64,000 nt of DNA, from NCBI RefSeq assembly GCF_013166575.1, contig NZ_JABKKE010000004.1:62001-126000 (forward strand), read 5' to 3'. Every line of letters begins with the position of its first letter. The stretch's first letter is position 1. Shown piece by piece: positions 56,871 through 64,000 of the stretch. The notes beneath the pieces were generated by a model. It worked only from the letters and a program-made list of their open reading frames with translations. It was not told the origin of the DNA and did no database searches. The DNA comes from Xylanibacter rodentium. Its GTDB lineage: Bacteria > Bacteroidota > Bacteroidia > Bacteroidales > Bacteroidaceae. The position numbers were made by a program, and so were the translations under genes.

Positions 56871-56900
56871 CAAAAATAACAATCATTGGCTGAATGGCAA
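56871..56900 (-). promoter_or_regulatory. promoter of the Fur-family gene with almost no leader
   Basis: The minus strand has TATTTTTG (56871-56878) and TTG (56898-56900) 19 bp further up. The predicted start of transcription is within a few bases of the ATG at 56863. The rest of the gap to 57290 is AT-rich; a weak TAAATTTG at 57202-57209 might serve the fimbrial locus. Confidence 0.65.
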
Positions 56901-57290
56901 AATAAAAACAGTTATTTTATGCCAAAAACAAATGCCGGGCGTTCATTTTTATGTGTGTTTTCTTGCCACGACATAGTTGAAACAAGTTTCACTCTGCTCA
57001 TTTGATTTGGCGAAAATGTAGATATTTTTCTTTGCATTGTCTGAAATTTTCCTATAGGACAAAATAAATTGTATCATATTCTGTAGTGTTTGTATTCCCA
57101 CTTGGCTTCATATGATATATAATATGCTATTTTGTGATTTAAATATTAAATTTATATAAATACCCGTGTTTTAAGTTAATAAAGGGTAATTTTTCGGGGG
57201 GTAAATTTGATAATCTTTTTTTCTTAATTTGCATTTCTACCGGTAAAAAAGTGGTATACCGTATTTATGGATTATAAGATTAGCTAACAT

Positions 57291-57869
57291 ATGAGACGTG
57301 TAATTGTTTTGATTTTTCTTTTGCAGACGGCTGTGGCACTTGAGGCTCAGAAAGTGGCATTAAAGACGAATGTTCTTTCTGACGGATTGATGAATATCAA
57401 TGCCGGTGTTGAGGTGGGACTGTCTCCCCGCCTGACATTGGATGTCATTGGCGAGTTCAATGCCTGGAGCCTGTCGCACGACCGACGCTGGAAGCATTGG
57501 TCGGTGCAGCCCGGTGTGCGCTACTGGCTGTGCGACCGCTTCTCGGGACATTTCGTCGGTGCACATCTGCATGGCGGACAATTCAATATAGGTGGGATAA
57601 AGAACGGTATCTCTTTTCTTGGCACCGATTTCTCGAAGTTGTCAGATGCACGTTTCCAGGGATGGTTTGTCGGAGGGGGCGTGTCGTACGGATATGCCTG
57701 GATTCTTGACAAACACTGGAATATTGAGGCCGAACTGGGGCTCGGCTATTCCTTCACACGCTACGACCGTTTCAAGTGTGCCGGTTGCGGCAGAAAGGTG
57801 GAGGCAGACAAGTCGCACCACTATGTCGGTCCGACGAAGGCGGCCGTGAACATAGTGTATATGTTTTGA
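57291..57869 (+). CDS. DUF3575-type outer-membrane protein of the fimbrial locus
   Basis: 192 aa with a signal peptide (VLIFLLQTAVALEAQ). The segment VALKTNVLSDGLMNINAGVEVGL, quoted in part as KTNVLSDGLMNINAGVEV, and the later HWSVQPGVRYWLCDRFSGHF and GYAWILDKHWNIEAELGLGY are typical of DUF3575 proteins, small beta-barrel-like proteins found beside Mfa/Fim fimbrial genes. The function is unknown; a role in assembly or outer-membrane placement of fimbriae is inferred. The next gene begins 74 bp later. Confidence 0.85.
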   Translation: MRRVIVLIFLLQTAVALEAQKVALKTNVLSDGLMNINAGVEVGLSPRLTLDVIGEFNAWSLSHDRRWKHWSVQPGVRYWLCDRFSGHFVGAHLHGGQFNIGGIKNGISFLGTDFSKLSDARFQGWFVGGGVSYGYAWILDKHWNIEAELGLGYSFTRYDRFKCAGCGRKVEADKSHHYVGPTKAAVNIVYMF

Positions 57870-57943
57870 ATAGTATATCTGCTTTTTACAGAAAGGGTAA
57901 AAACCTGCAACATCATTTTTTTTGAGATTAAGGATATTTGGAT

Positions 57944-59368
57944 ATGGGAAAGACGATAATAGCATTGACGATTCTGATTGCCGGATGGATGCAACCGTTG
58001 AGGGCACAGCACAAGGAAGTGGGCGTGGCTGACGCCGCTTTCGAGCGAAACGGCAGCAACATCGAAGTGGACTTCGATATAGACCTGTCGCGCCTGGACC
58101 TCAAGAGCACCGGTGCCGTGCTGCTCACTCCGCGCATGGTCAATGGCAACGACTCTGTAGACCTGCCGTCGGTGGGCATCTACGGACGTCGCCGCTACTA
58201 CCATTATGTGCGCAACGGCGAGAGCATGCTCACAGGCAAGGACGAGACCGTGCTGCGCACGGCCGACTGTCCTGACACTTTCGCCTACAGCGCCGCCGTG
58301 CCCTACGGCGAATGGATGTCGGGAGCACGGCTCAAGCTGGCCTGCTATGAATACGGTTGCTGCAACTCGATACTCGACGAGTGGATGTTGGGGCTGGGCG
58401 GATATGTGGAGTATGTGCCGAAGATGCTCTATGTGACCCCTGTGGCACAGGGGGTGAAGACCGACTCCATCACCGGCACGGCATACGTGATATTCGAGGT
58501 GGACAAGACTGTGCTGAAGCCCGAGATAATGGACAACCGCACGGAGATAGGCAAAATCAACGCGAGCATAGACACCGTGCGAAGCGACAAGGACATAACC
58601 ATACTCAACGTAGACCTGAAGGGATTCGCATCGCCCGAGAGTCCGTACAGTCACAACGCCGATCTGGCTAAGGGACGTGTGCAGGCGCTGAAGACCCATC
58701 TGCAGCGGCTGCACCATTTTGACGAAGGCGTGGTGCGCACCGGCTACGAGCCGGAGAACTGGGAGGGGCTGCGGCGTTTTGTGGAGCGGTCCAATCTGGA
58801 GCACCGCAGCGAGATACTGGCCATGATAGACAGCGGCATGGAGCCCGACGCCAAGGAGGCAGCCATAAAGCGGGCCTATCCCGACGAATACAAGTTTCTG
58901 TTGGACAACTGCTACCCGTCGCTTCGCCGTACCGACTATTGCATAAGGTATGTGGTGCGCAACTTCACCGACATCTACGACATAGAGCGCATCATGCGCA
59001 CGCAGCCGCAGAAGCTGAGCCTCAACGAACTGTATCTGCTGGCCAACAGCCATGAGCCGGGCAGCGACGAGTTCTGCGATGTGTTTGACGTGGCCGTGAA
59101 GATGTATCCCCACGATGCCGTGGCCAATCTCAATGCAGCCAATGCCGCCATGCAGCGCGGAGATTATGTGTCGTCACAGCGCTATCTCGACAAGGCGGGC
59201 AACTCGCCGGAGGCCGCATATGCACGTGGAGTGCATGCCTACCTGACCAAGGACTACGAGCGTGCGCGGGCATTGCTTGAGGAGGCGCGCAAAGGCGGCA
59301 TAGCCGAGGCCGAGACCGTGATCGCCGAGACGGAGAAGCGGATGAAGAAGCTGGCCGCAAAGAAATGA
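57944..59368 (+). CDS. DUF3868/OmpA-like periplasmic protein of the fimbrial locus
   Basis: 474 aa from ATG 57944 (MGKTIIALTILIAGW); a TTG start at 57938 adds only two residues. The signal peptide ends near PLRAQ. The N-terminal DUF3868-like part (VDFDIDLSRLDLKSTGAVLL) is followed by an OmpA-like region (VIFEVDKTVLKPEIMDNRTE, LKGFASPESPYSHNADLAKGR) and C-terminal tetratricopeptide-like helices (AVANLNAANAAMQRGDY). It may anchor or assemble the fimbriae at the cell wall; the DUF3575-DUF3868-Mfa1 order supports a fimbrial role. Confidence 0.85.
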   Translation: MGKTIIALTILIAGWMQPLRAQHKEVGVADAAFERNGSNIEVDFDIDLSRLDLKSTGAVLLTPRMVNGNDSVDLPSVGIYGRRRYYHYVRNGESMLTGKDETVLRTADCPDTFAYSAAVPYGEWMSGARLKLACYEYGCCNSILDEWMLGLGGYVEYVPKMLYVTPVAQGVKTDSITGTAYVIFEVDKTVLKPEIMDNRTEIGKINASIDTVRSDKDITILNVDLKGFASPESPYSHNADLAKGRVQALKTHLQRLHHFDEGVVRTGYEPENWEGLRRFVERSNLEHRSEILAMIDSGMEPDAKEAAIKRAYPDEYKFLLDNCYPSLRRTDYCIRYVVRNFTDIYDIERIMRTQPQKLSLNELYLLANSHEPGSDEFCDVFDVAVKMYPHDAVANLNAANAAMQRGDYVSSQRYLDKAGNSPEAAYARGVHAYLTKDYERARALLEEARKGGIAEAETVIAETEKRMKKLAAKK

Positions 59369-59411
59369 CAGAGAACAAACATAGTATTAATCAATAAACA
59401 GTATTGTAATT

Positions 59412-61163
59412 ATGAAGAATTTAAAATTTTTATTTGGAGCCTTTTGTGCAGTGGGCATGATGGCTTCTTGCTCGAGCAGCGACGACGTTGTCGGGGGAGA
59501 AACGACCCCCGACGGTATCGCTAACGGACAGAATCTCTATCTTTCGGTGAGTGTGATGTCGGCAAACGAAGGCACACGTGCCACAGAGGTAGGCGACCCT
59601 GTTGACGACGATGGCAACAAGGCCGATTATGAAAAAGGCACCGGAAAGGAAAACGATGTTACCAACGCTTATTTCTATTTTTACAATGCGGATGGTTCTG
59701 CAGCCAATGTCGTAAAGCAGGGCGACACTTATGTCAATTATTATAATTCGCCCACCACTGCAGAAAAAGAAGACGGTATGCCAAACGTGGAGATGTTGTT
59801 GGATGTTACGGTCGTTATCAACACAGAAAAGGGTGATTTGATTCCTGACAAGATCGTGGCTGTACTTAATGCAGACAAGGCATTGACAAAACAGGACGGC
59901 ACAGGCATGTCGCTTAGTGAGCTGTCGGAAATTGTTAACGATTATAGTTTTGACAGGAATGATAATAAATTCGTAATGAGCAGCAGTGTTTACTCTTCCA
60001 GTGGCAACGGTAGTGGAGTGAAGAAGATGGAGGTAGACAACATACAGTCTTTTTTCAAAACTTCGGATACAGAAGCAAAGAAAACACCGGTGGATATCTA
60101 TGTTGAGCGTGTACTTGCAAAGGTGAGTGTAGGCGCACAGATGACAGTCGGAGCGGATGATATAACTGTTGATAATGAGACATTGTATTATACCGGTCAG
60201 ACCACAGACAAATCGGCTGATGAGGATAAGCGTGTATATGTGAAATTCTTGGGATGGAACATTGCCACGGAGACGGAAAAGTCTTATTTGTTCAAGAACA
60301 TCGATCCGAAATGGACAGACAAGCAACTTGGCATCACCAACTGGACATGGCCCGACTACTTCCGTTCGTTCAGGGCCATGAATCCTGCTGGCATGACATA
60401 TATAAACCGCAATTATAACGATGCGCTGATGTTTAAAGTAGGTGGGGTGGACCAGAAAGGCGATATGGTGTATAATGAGGATAAAGACATCAACTATACA
60501 TACGTTCAAGAGAATGCGTCTAAGAACACTACTGATGGAACTGTTGCGGCACCTGAAAAACCGACAAAGATACTTGTAGCATCACAGCTGGTCGACAAAA
60601 CCGGAAAACCGATTGAGATTGCAGAGTGGAGGGGTATACGCTCTGACGTGAATGGAGTGTTGATTACCATGGCAAATTTCTCCGGTGTGTATTATCAGAA
60701 AGATGAGAATACGAGAGCGCTGATCACTCCTGAAATGATTCGATTTGCCGACGACGCTTCATATGCTGTTCTTGTCGACGATGCAGAAAGCAATACGTTC
60801 TATCTTTCAAGAGACGCTGCTGAAACAGCCGATATTGAGGCCGTTAACAAACAGCTTAAGGAGTTGGGCAATGCAAAGGTGTGGAAAGATGGAAAGACCT
60901 ACTACTACACAGACATACGTCACCTCGGAAAGATAACACAAGATGGTAAGGGCCAAGATGTTCCCAGTGTGGGTGCATACGGTGTGGTGCGCAACCACTC
61001 TTATCAGGTGGTGATAAACAGTGTTACCGGCTTGGGCACTCCTGTGTATAATCCGGATGATGTTATCGATCCTGAGCAGCCCAAAGACGAGGAGTCTTAT
61101 CTTGCCGCCCGCATCAAGGTTCTTTCATGGCGTGTGGTGAAGAGCACAGTAGATCTGAAATAA
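59412..61163 (+). CDS. mfa1: Mfa1-family major fimbrial subunit (fimbrillin)
   Basis: 583 aa. A lipoprotein signal peptide ends in GMMASCSSSDD, with Cys as the lipidation site. After a short linker, the segment VMSANEGTRATEV offers an Arg-Ala site like the one where gingipain-type proteases mature P. gingivalis fimbrillins; that parallel is inferred. The C-terminal end (YLAARIKVLSWRVVKSTVDLK, quoted in part as LSWRVVKSTVDL) matches the donor-strand tail of Mfa1-type subunits. It would polymerise into the fimbrial stalk. It lies directly before the Mfa2-type anchor gene. Confidence 0.88.
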   Translation: MKNLKFLFGAFCAVGMMASCSSSDDVVGGETTPDGIANGQNLYLSVSVMSANEGTRATEVGDPVDDDGNKADYEKGTGKENDVTNAYFYFYNADGSAANVVKQGDTYVNYYNSPTTAEKEDGMPNVEMLLDVTVVINTEKGDLIPDKIVAVLNADKALTKQDGTGMSLSELSEIVNDYSFDRNDNKFVMSSSVYSSSGNGSGVKKMEVDNIQSFFKTSDTEAKKTPVDIYVERVLAKVSVGAQMTVGADDITVDNETLYYTGQTTDKSADEDKRVYVKFLGWNIATETEKSYLFKNIDPKWTDKQLGITNWTWPDYFRSFRAMNPAGMTYINRNYNDALMFKVGGVDQKGDMVYNEDKDINYTYVQENASKNTTDGTVAAPEKPTKILVASQLVDKTGKPIEIAEWRGIRSDVNGVLITMANFSGVYYQKDENTRALITPEMIRFADDASYAVLVDDAESNTFYLSRDAAETADIEAVNKQLKELGNAKVWKDGKTYYYTDIRHLGKITQDGKGQDVPSVGAYGVVRNHSYQVVINSVTGLGTPVYNPDDVIDPEQPKDEESYLAARIKVLSWRVVKSTVDLK

Positions 61164-61228
61164 TAAGAGATTTGACTGAGTGCTTTGACTGAGTTTTGAT
61201 ATTCAAACGATCAATTTCATAAAACAAG

Positions 61229-62284
61229 ATGAAGAAGTCATCATATATCGGCATGTTTCGGACAGTAGCGTCTGTGATAGTGGCATTGGTGTCGGCTTTG
61301 GTCGTGTCGTCGTGCAACGGCATGATTTACGACGATCAGGGAGACTGTTCGGCGAAGTATCGCCTGATGTTCCGTTACGATTACAACATGAAATTTGCCG
61401 ACGCCTTTGCCCACGAAGTGAAGTCGGTGGCGGTATATGCCTTCGACGTCGACGGCAACATGGTGTGGCATGGAACCGACCGCGGCGAGCGCCTCGCTGC
61501 GGACGGCTATGCCCTCGACCTGCCTCTGCCGGCGGGCGACTATCGTATTGTGGCATGGTGCGGGCTTGATGACGGAGAGTCGTTCACCGTGGGCGTCAGA
61601 TCGCGTTCGGACCTGACGGACATGGTGTGCACCCTCAACACCGAGGCCGGCGCCGGGGGCACGGCATATTGTGATGACGATCTTCATCCCTTGTTTTATG
61701 GAAGCATCGACGTGACGCTGCCGACAATGGAGGACGGCGGCGAATATACATGTACCGTGCCGCTGGTCAAGGACACCAATGTGTTCCGCATCGTGTTGCA
61801 GCAGATGTCGGGCGACGGCCTCGACAGCAACGACTTCGAATTTTCCATCGAGGGAGCAGGCAATGCCCGGCTCGATTCGGAAAACGGCCTGATGGAGGGC
61901 GGCGATGTGACGTACGGGGCATGGAGCAAGTACAGCGGTGAGGCGGGAGTGACCGACGAAGACGGCACCGTCGTTACAGGTGTGAGCGCCGTGGTGGCCG
62001 AGCTGACAGTGGGGCGCCTGATGATGCTCGACTGGAAAGGCGACCGCAACCGCCCCGTGCTGACAGTGAGAAAGAAGGACGGCAGCAAGGTGCTGTCGAT
62101 ACCGGTGATAGACTATGCACTGCTTGTGAAAGGCAAATACAACAGGGAGATGAGCAATCAGGAGTATCTCGACCGCCAGGACGAGTACAACATGACGTTC
62201 TTCCTCGATGCCGACCACAAGTGGCTGAGCGCGTCTGTGATAATCAATTCGTGGAGAGTAGTGCTCGATAATGTGGATTTGTAG
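61229..62284 (+). CDS. mfa2: FimB/Mfa2-family fimbrial anchor lipoprotein
   Basis: 351 aa. The lipoprotein signal is ALVSALVVSSCNG. The segment CSAKYRLMFRYDYNMKFADA, followed by HEVKSVAVYAFD and GDYRIVAWCGLDDGESF, is characteristic of the FimB/Mfa2 family, which caps and anchors the fimbrial stalk in the outer membrane. The C-terminus ends SASVIINSWRVVLDNVDL. It begins 65 bp after mfa1 and ends 4 bp before the next gene. Confidence 0.9.
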   Translation: MKKSSYIGMFRTVASVIVALVSALVVSSCNGMIYDDQGDCSAKYRLMFRYDYNMKFADAFAHEVKSVAVYAFDVDGNMVWHGTDRGERLAADGYALDLPLPAGDYRIVAWCGLDDGESFTVGVRSRSDLTDMVCTLNTEAGAGGTAYCDDDLHPLFYGSIDVTLPTMEDGGEYTCTVPLVKDTNVFRIVLQQMSGDGLDSNDFEFSIEGAGNARLDSENGLMEGGDVTYGAWSKYSGEAGVTDEDGTVVTGVSAVVAELTVGRLMMLDWKGDRNRPVLTVRKKDGSKVLSIPVIDYALLVKGKYNREMSNQEYLDRQDEYNMTFFLDADHKWLSASVIINSWRVVLDNVDL

Positions 62285-62288
62285 ATAA

Positions 62289-63572
62289 ATGCTGTATATT
62301 AAGTCCGACGTTCTGCTCTTTCTTGCCTTGTTGGCGGGACTGATGCCGGTGCTTGTGTCTTGTGACGCAGGCAGCGATGTCGTTGTGCGGAACGATTCGG
62401 ATGCCGGCATGATCGTTACAATGCATCTCTGTACGGGAGACATCATGGGGAGTACACGTGCCCCCGAATTGTCGAACGACGACAACAGCGTGGAGGAAAA
62501 CCGTATAGATATAGAAGGGAATGACTATTGTATACTGATATTCAGACGACAGACAACAGCCGACGGCACTGAAGGAATGGTGTTTCAGGAACGTTTCGTG
62601 CCGTTGTCGGTGCAGACTATTGAAGGGAGTAAGGAACGGCTTTATGCGTTGCAGGGAGTGGTCTCGGTGGCATCCGGACTAAAGACCGGTACTGTGGCGC
62701 AGGAGAATATGGCTATCATGGTGCTTGCCAACTGGCGCAGCTTCGGATGTGAATACGACGACATCTTGACGGTGAGTGGCGTGACCACCATCGACGATGT
62801 GGTCGGGCAGGCACGCAACAAGCCTTTCAGGTTGCCGACGGACAAGTCGCCGGCGAAGGAGACATTGCAGACGTGGCAACCTTATGTAAGCGGACACAAG
62901 GGAATACCGATGTGTGGCGTGAAAGAATTTGAAATGACGAGTGCCGCAGTCCGGGCCGGCGGGGAGATAAGCATCGACGAGCCCGTCATGCTGTTGAGGG
63001 CAGTGGCGAAAATCGAGATAATAGACAATCTGTACGAAGGCAAAAGAGACGGTGTTTGCGGTGTGAAGGTGGCGGCGGTGTCGCGCTACAACAAGACGGG
63101 CACGCTGATATGCGACATGAAGAGAAATCCGGAATGGCATGTGGAGGAAGTACAGGTGACGACACCGACGCTGCCGTTGCCGCAGGATGAAATGGAGCAG
63201 GGCAGCGACCTCGGGATGCTGCCGGCGGGCAACGACGGAGAGGGCCGGCCTGTGTATGCCGCGTATGTGCCGGAATTTGACATGAGAGGGCTGGAACCGG
63301 GAGACGTGTTGCGGCCGGCAATAAAGCTCCAGATAAGGAAGCCCGGACGTGACACCGAATTGTTGGGGTATATCGTAGACATTGCCGACTATGGCGGCGG
63401 GACTACTCCCACTGTCATGGACAACGACCCCAACTACAGCTATCTGCTACGCAATCATATATACCGTTTTGAACTTGTCGGATCGCCGGACAATCCGGAA
63501 CGGAGGCTTGTCATAAACTATACTGTGTGCCCGTGGGATGTGCGCACGGCAGGGGATATAAGATTTGAATAA
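62289..63572 (+). CDS. fimbrial accessory lipoprotein
   Basis: 427 aa with a lipobox (LMPVLVSCDAGS). No family is certain. Beta-rich sequence, an internal MLLRAVAKIEIIDNLYEG segment and the ending LVINYTVCPWDVRTAGDIRF resemble the fimbrial tip-associated proteins (Mfa3/FimC-like class) that follow Mfa2. It starts 4 bp after mfa2, indicating translational coupling. It may be an accessory tip protein. Confidence 0.7.
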   Translation: MLYIKSDVLLFLALLAGLMPVLVSCDAGSDVVVRNDSDAGMIVTMHLCTGDIMGSTRAPELSNDDNSVEENRIDIEGNDYCILIFRRQTTADGTEGMVFQERFVPLSVQTIEGSKERLYALQGVVSVASGLKTGTVAQENMAIMVLANWRSFGCEYDDILTVSGVTTIDDVVGQARNKPFRLPTDKSPAKETLQTWQPYVSGHKGIPMCGVKEFEMTSAAVRAGGEISIDEPVMLLRAVAKIEIIDNLYEGKRDGVCGVKVAAVSRYNKTGTLICDMKRNPEWHVEEVQVTTPTLPLPQDEMEQGSDLGMLPAGNDGEGRPVYAAYVPEFDMRGLEPGDVLRPAIKLQIRKPGRDTELLGYIVDIADYGGGTTPTVMDNDPNYSYLLRNHIYRFELVGSPDNPERRLVINYTVCPWDVRTAGDIRFE

Positions 63573-63584
63573 CACCAAGATGAT

Positions 63585-64000
63585 ATGAGACTGTTGAAGA
63601 GTATTTACACACATATATATACGCTGACTTGCCTGATGGCCGTATTTGCGTCGGGCATGCTATGCTCGTGCAGTGAAGACGACAACACCGAGCTTGACTT
63701 TACGGTGGCCGGAGCACCGGCAAGGATCGGTGTGAATGTTGTGGTGCCGGAGATGCAGGTGCGTACACGCGCGAAGCTGCCCGACGACCATGCCAACCGC
63801 GTGGAATCGCTGTGGCTGCGGGTGTACAGTGCCACTACCGGCGAGGCCACGAGCGATGCCAAGGTGCTTGATGTCAGTCACACCGACAGCCACACTGACC
63901 ACGTGATAACGCTCGATACAAAGTCGGGACCGAGCTATATCGCGGCAGTGGCCAACATAGACAATACCAGTTCGGCACGTAGATATACTGTGGCGGCAGA
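63585..64000 (+). CDS. fimbrial lipoprotein, N-terminal part (cut by window edge)
   Basis: 138 codons from ATG 63585, open to the right edge (MRLLKSIYTHIYTLTCL). The lipobox is ASGMLCSCSEDD. A beta-sandwich-like start follows (GAPARIGVNVVVPEMQVRT), then VESLWLRVYSATTGE and YIAAVANIDNTSSARRY. This pattern is common in large tip proteins of Bacteroidales fimbriae, often with DUF4906-like domains, but most of the gene lies outside the window. It starts 12 bp after the previous gene. Confidence 0.75.
   Translation, partial: MRLLKSIYTHIYTLTCLMAVFASGMLCSCSEDDNTELDFTVAGAPARIGVNVVVPEMQVRTRAKLPDDHANRVESLWLRVYSATTGEATSDAKVLDVSHTDSHTDHVITLDTKSGPSYIAAVANIDNTSSARRYTVAA

Noticed and set aside
57202..57231. 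Promoter or invertible switch for the fimbrial locus
   Set aside because: TAAATTTG and TTAATTTG are present but neither has a correctly spaced -33 box, and I see no flanking inverted repeats of the kind used by invertible promoters.
57821..59113. 430-codon open frame antisense to the DUF3868/OmpA-like gene
   Set aside because: The plus-strand gene has a signal peptide and OmpA-like motifs and sits in a fimbrial operon; the antisense frame has none.

Overview
The window looks like a chromosome segment of a gut or oral Bacteroidales bacterium, most likely a Prevotellaceae relative. Grounds: a SusC-type receptor, a Sus-like starch locus, Mfa1/Mfa2-type fimbrial lipoproteins, AraC and substrate-binding-domain histidine kinases, and promoters of the Bacteroidetes type (TAnnTTTG at -7, several with TTG/TTTG about 20 bp upstream). 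I saw no rRNA, tRNA, CRISPR array or prophage.

Layout. 1-12027: starch/maltodextrin locus. A truncated susC runs off the left edge; divergent from it are a LacI-family regulator and a run of genes for an MFS transporter, a DPE2-like 4-alpha-glucanotransferase, a GH97 SusB-like alpha-glucosidase, a type I pullulanase-like GH13 and a SusA-like neopullulanase. Together they would import and debranch starch oligosaccharides and convert them to glucose. 12169-16155: L-rhamnose operon (kinase, isomerase, permease) without the aldolase. 16424-17917: NhaD Na+/H+ antiporter behind a structured leader. 18011-24538: operon of two SBP-PAS histidine kinases and an AraC regulator; the first kinase has Tyr in place of the phospho-accepting His. 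25103-29500: housekeeping genes cysK, frr, rsgA and mnmA.

30141-36218 is a decayed accessory island: a UDP-galactopyranose mutase stub, a TonB-type outer-membrane beta-barrel protein, a frameshifted glycosyltransferase, and a peptidase-type ABC exporter whose front end (with the catalytic Cys) is missing where it abuts the glycosyltransferase. 36241-39738 is a Dna2-like nuclease-helicase, and 40349-40979 a HigBA-type toxin-antitoxin pair. 41295-47542 is the branched-chain amino-acid operon ilvD-ilvB-ilvN-thioesterase-ilvC. Then come a HIT hydrolase and Fe/Mn superoxide dismutase, a CE7-GH95-GH43 glycan operon (49304-54389), an unknown protein and a Fur-family regulator. The right end (57291-64000) is a fimbrial locus: DUF3575, a DUF3868/OmpA-like protein, Mfa1-type stalk, Mfa2-type anchor and two further lipoproteins, the last cut by the window edge.

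Intergenic DNA is unusually rich in palindromes. Three ~300-343 bp copies of one structured repeat (24680, 39954, 55907), two copies of another large palindromic element (26991, 55422), a GGAGTTA-type repeat (9938, 43131) and long near-perfect hairpins at convergent gene ends are all visible. The best leads for something new are the riboswitch-like leader before nhaD, the dispersed structured repeats, the His-less kinase pair and the remnant export cluster.
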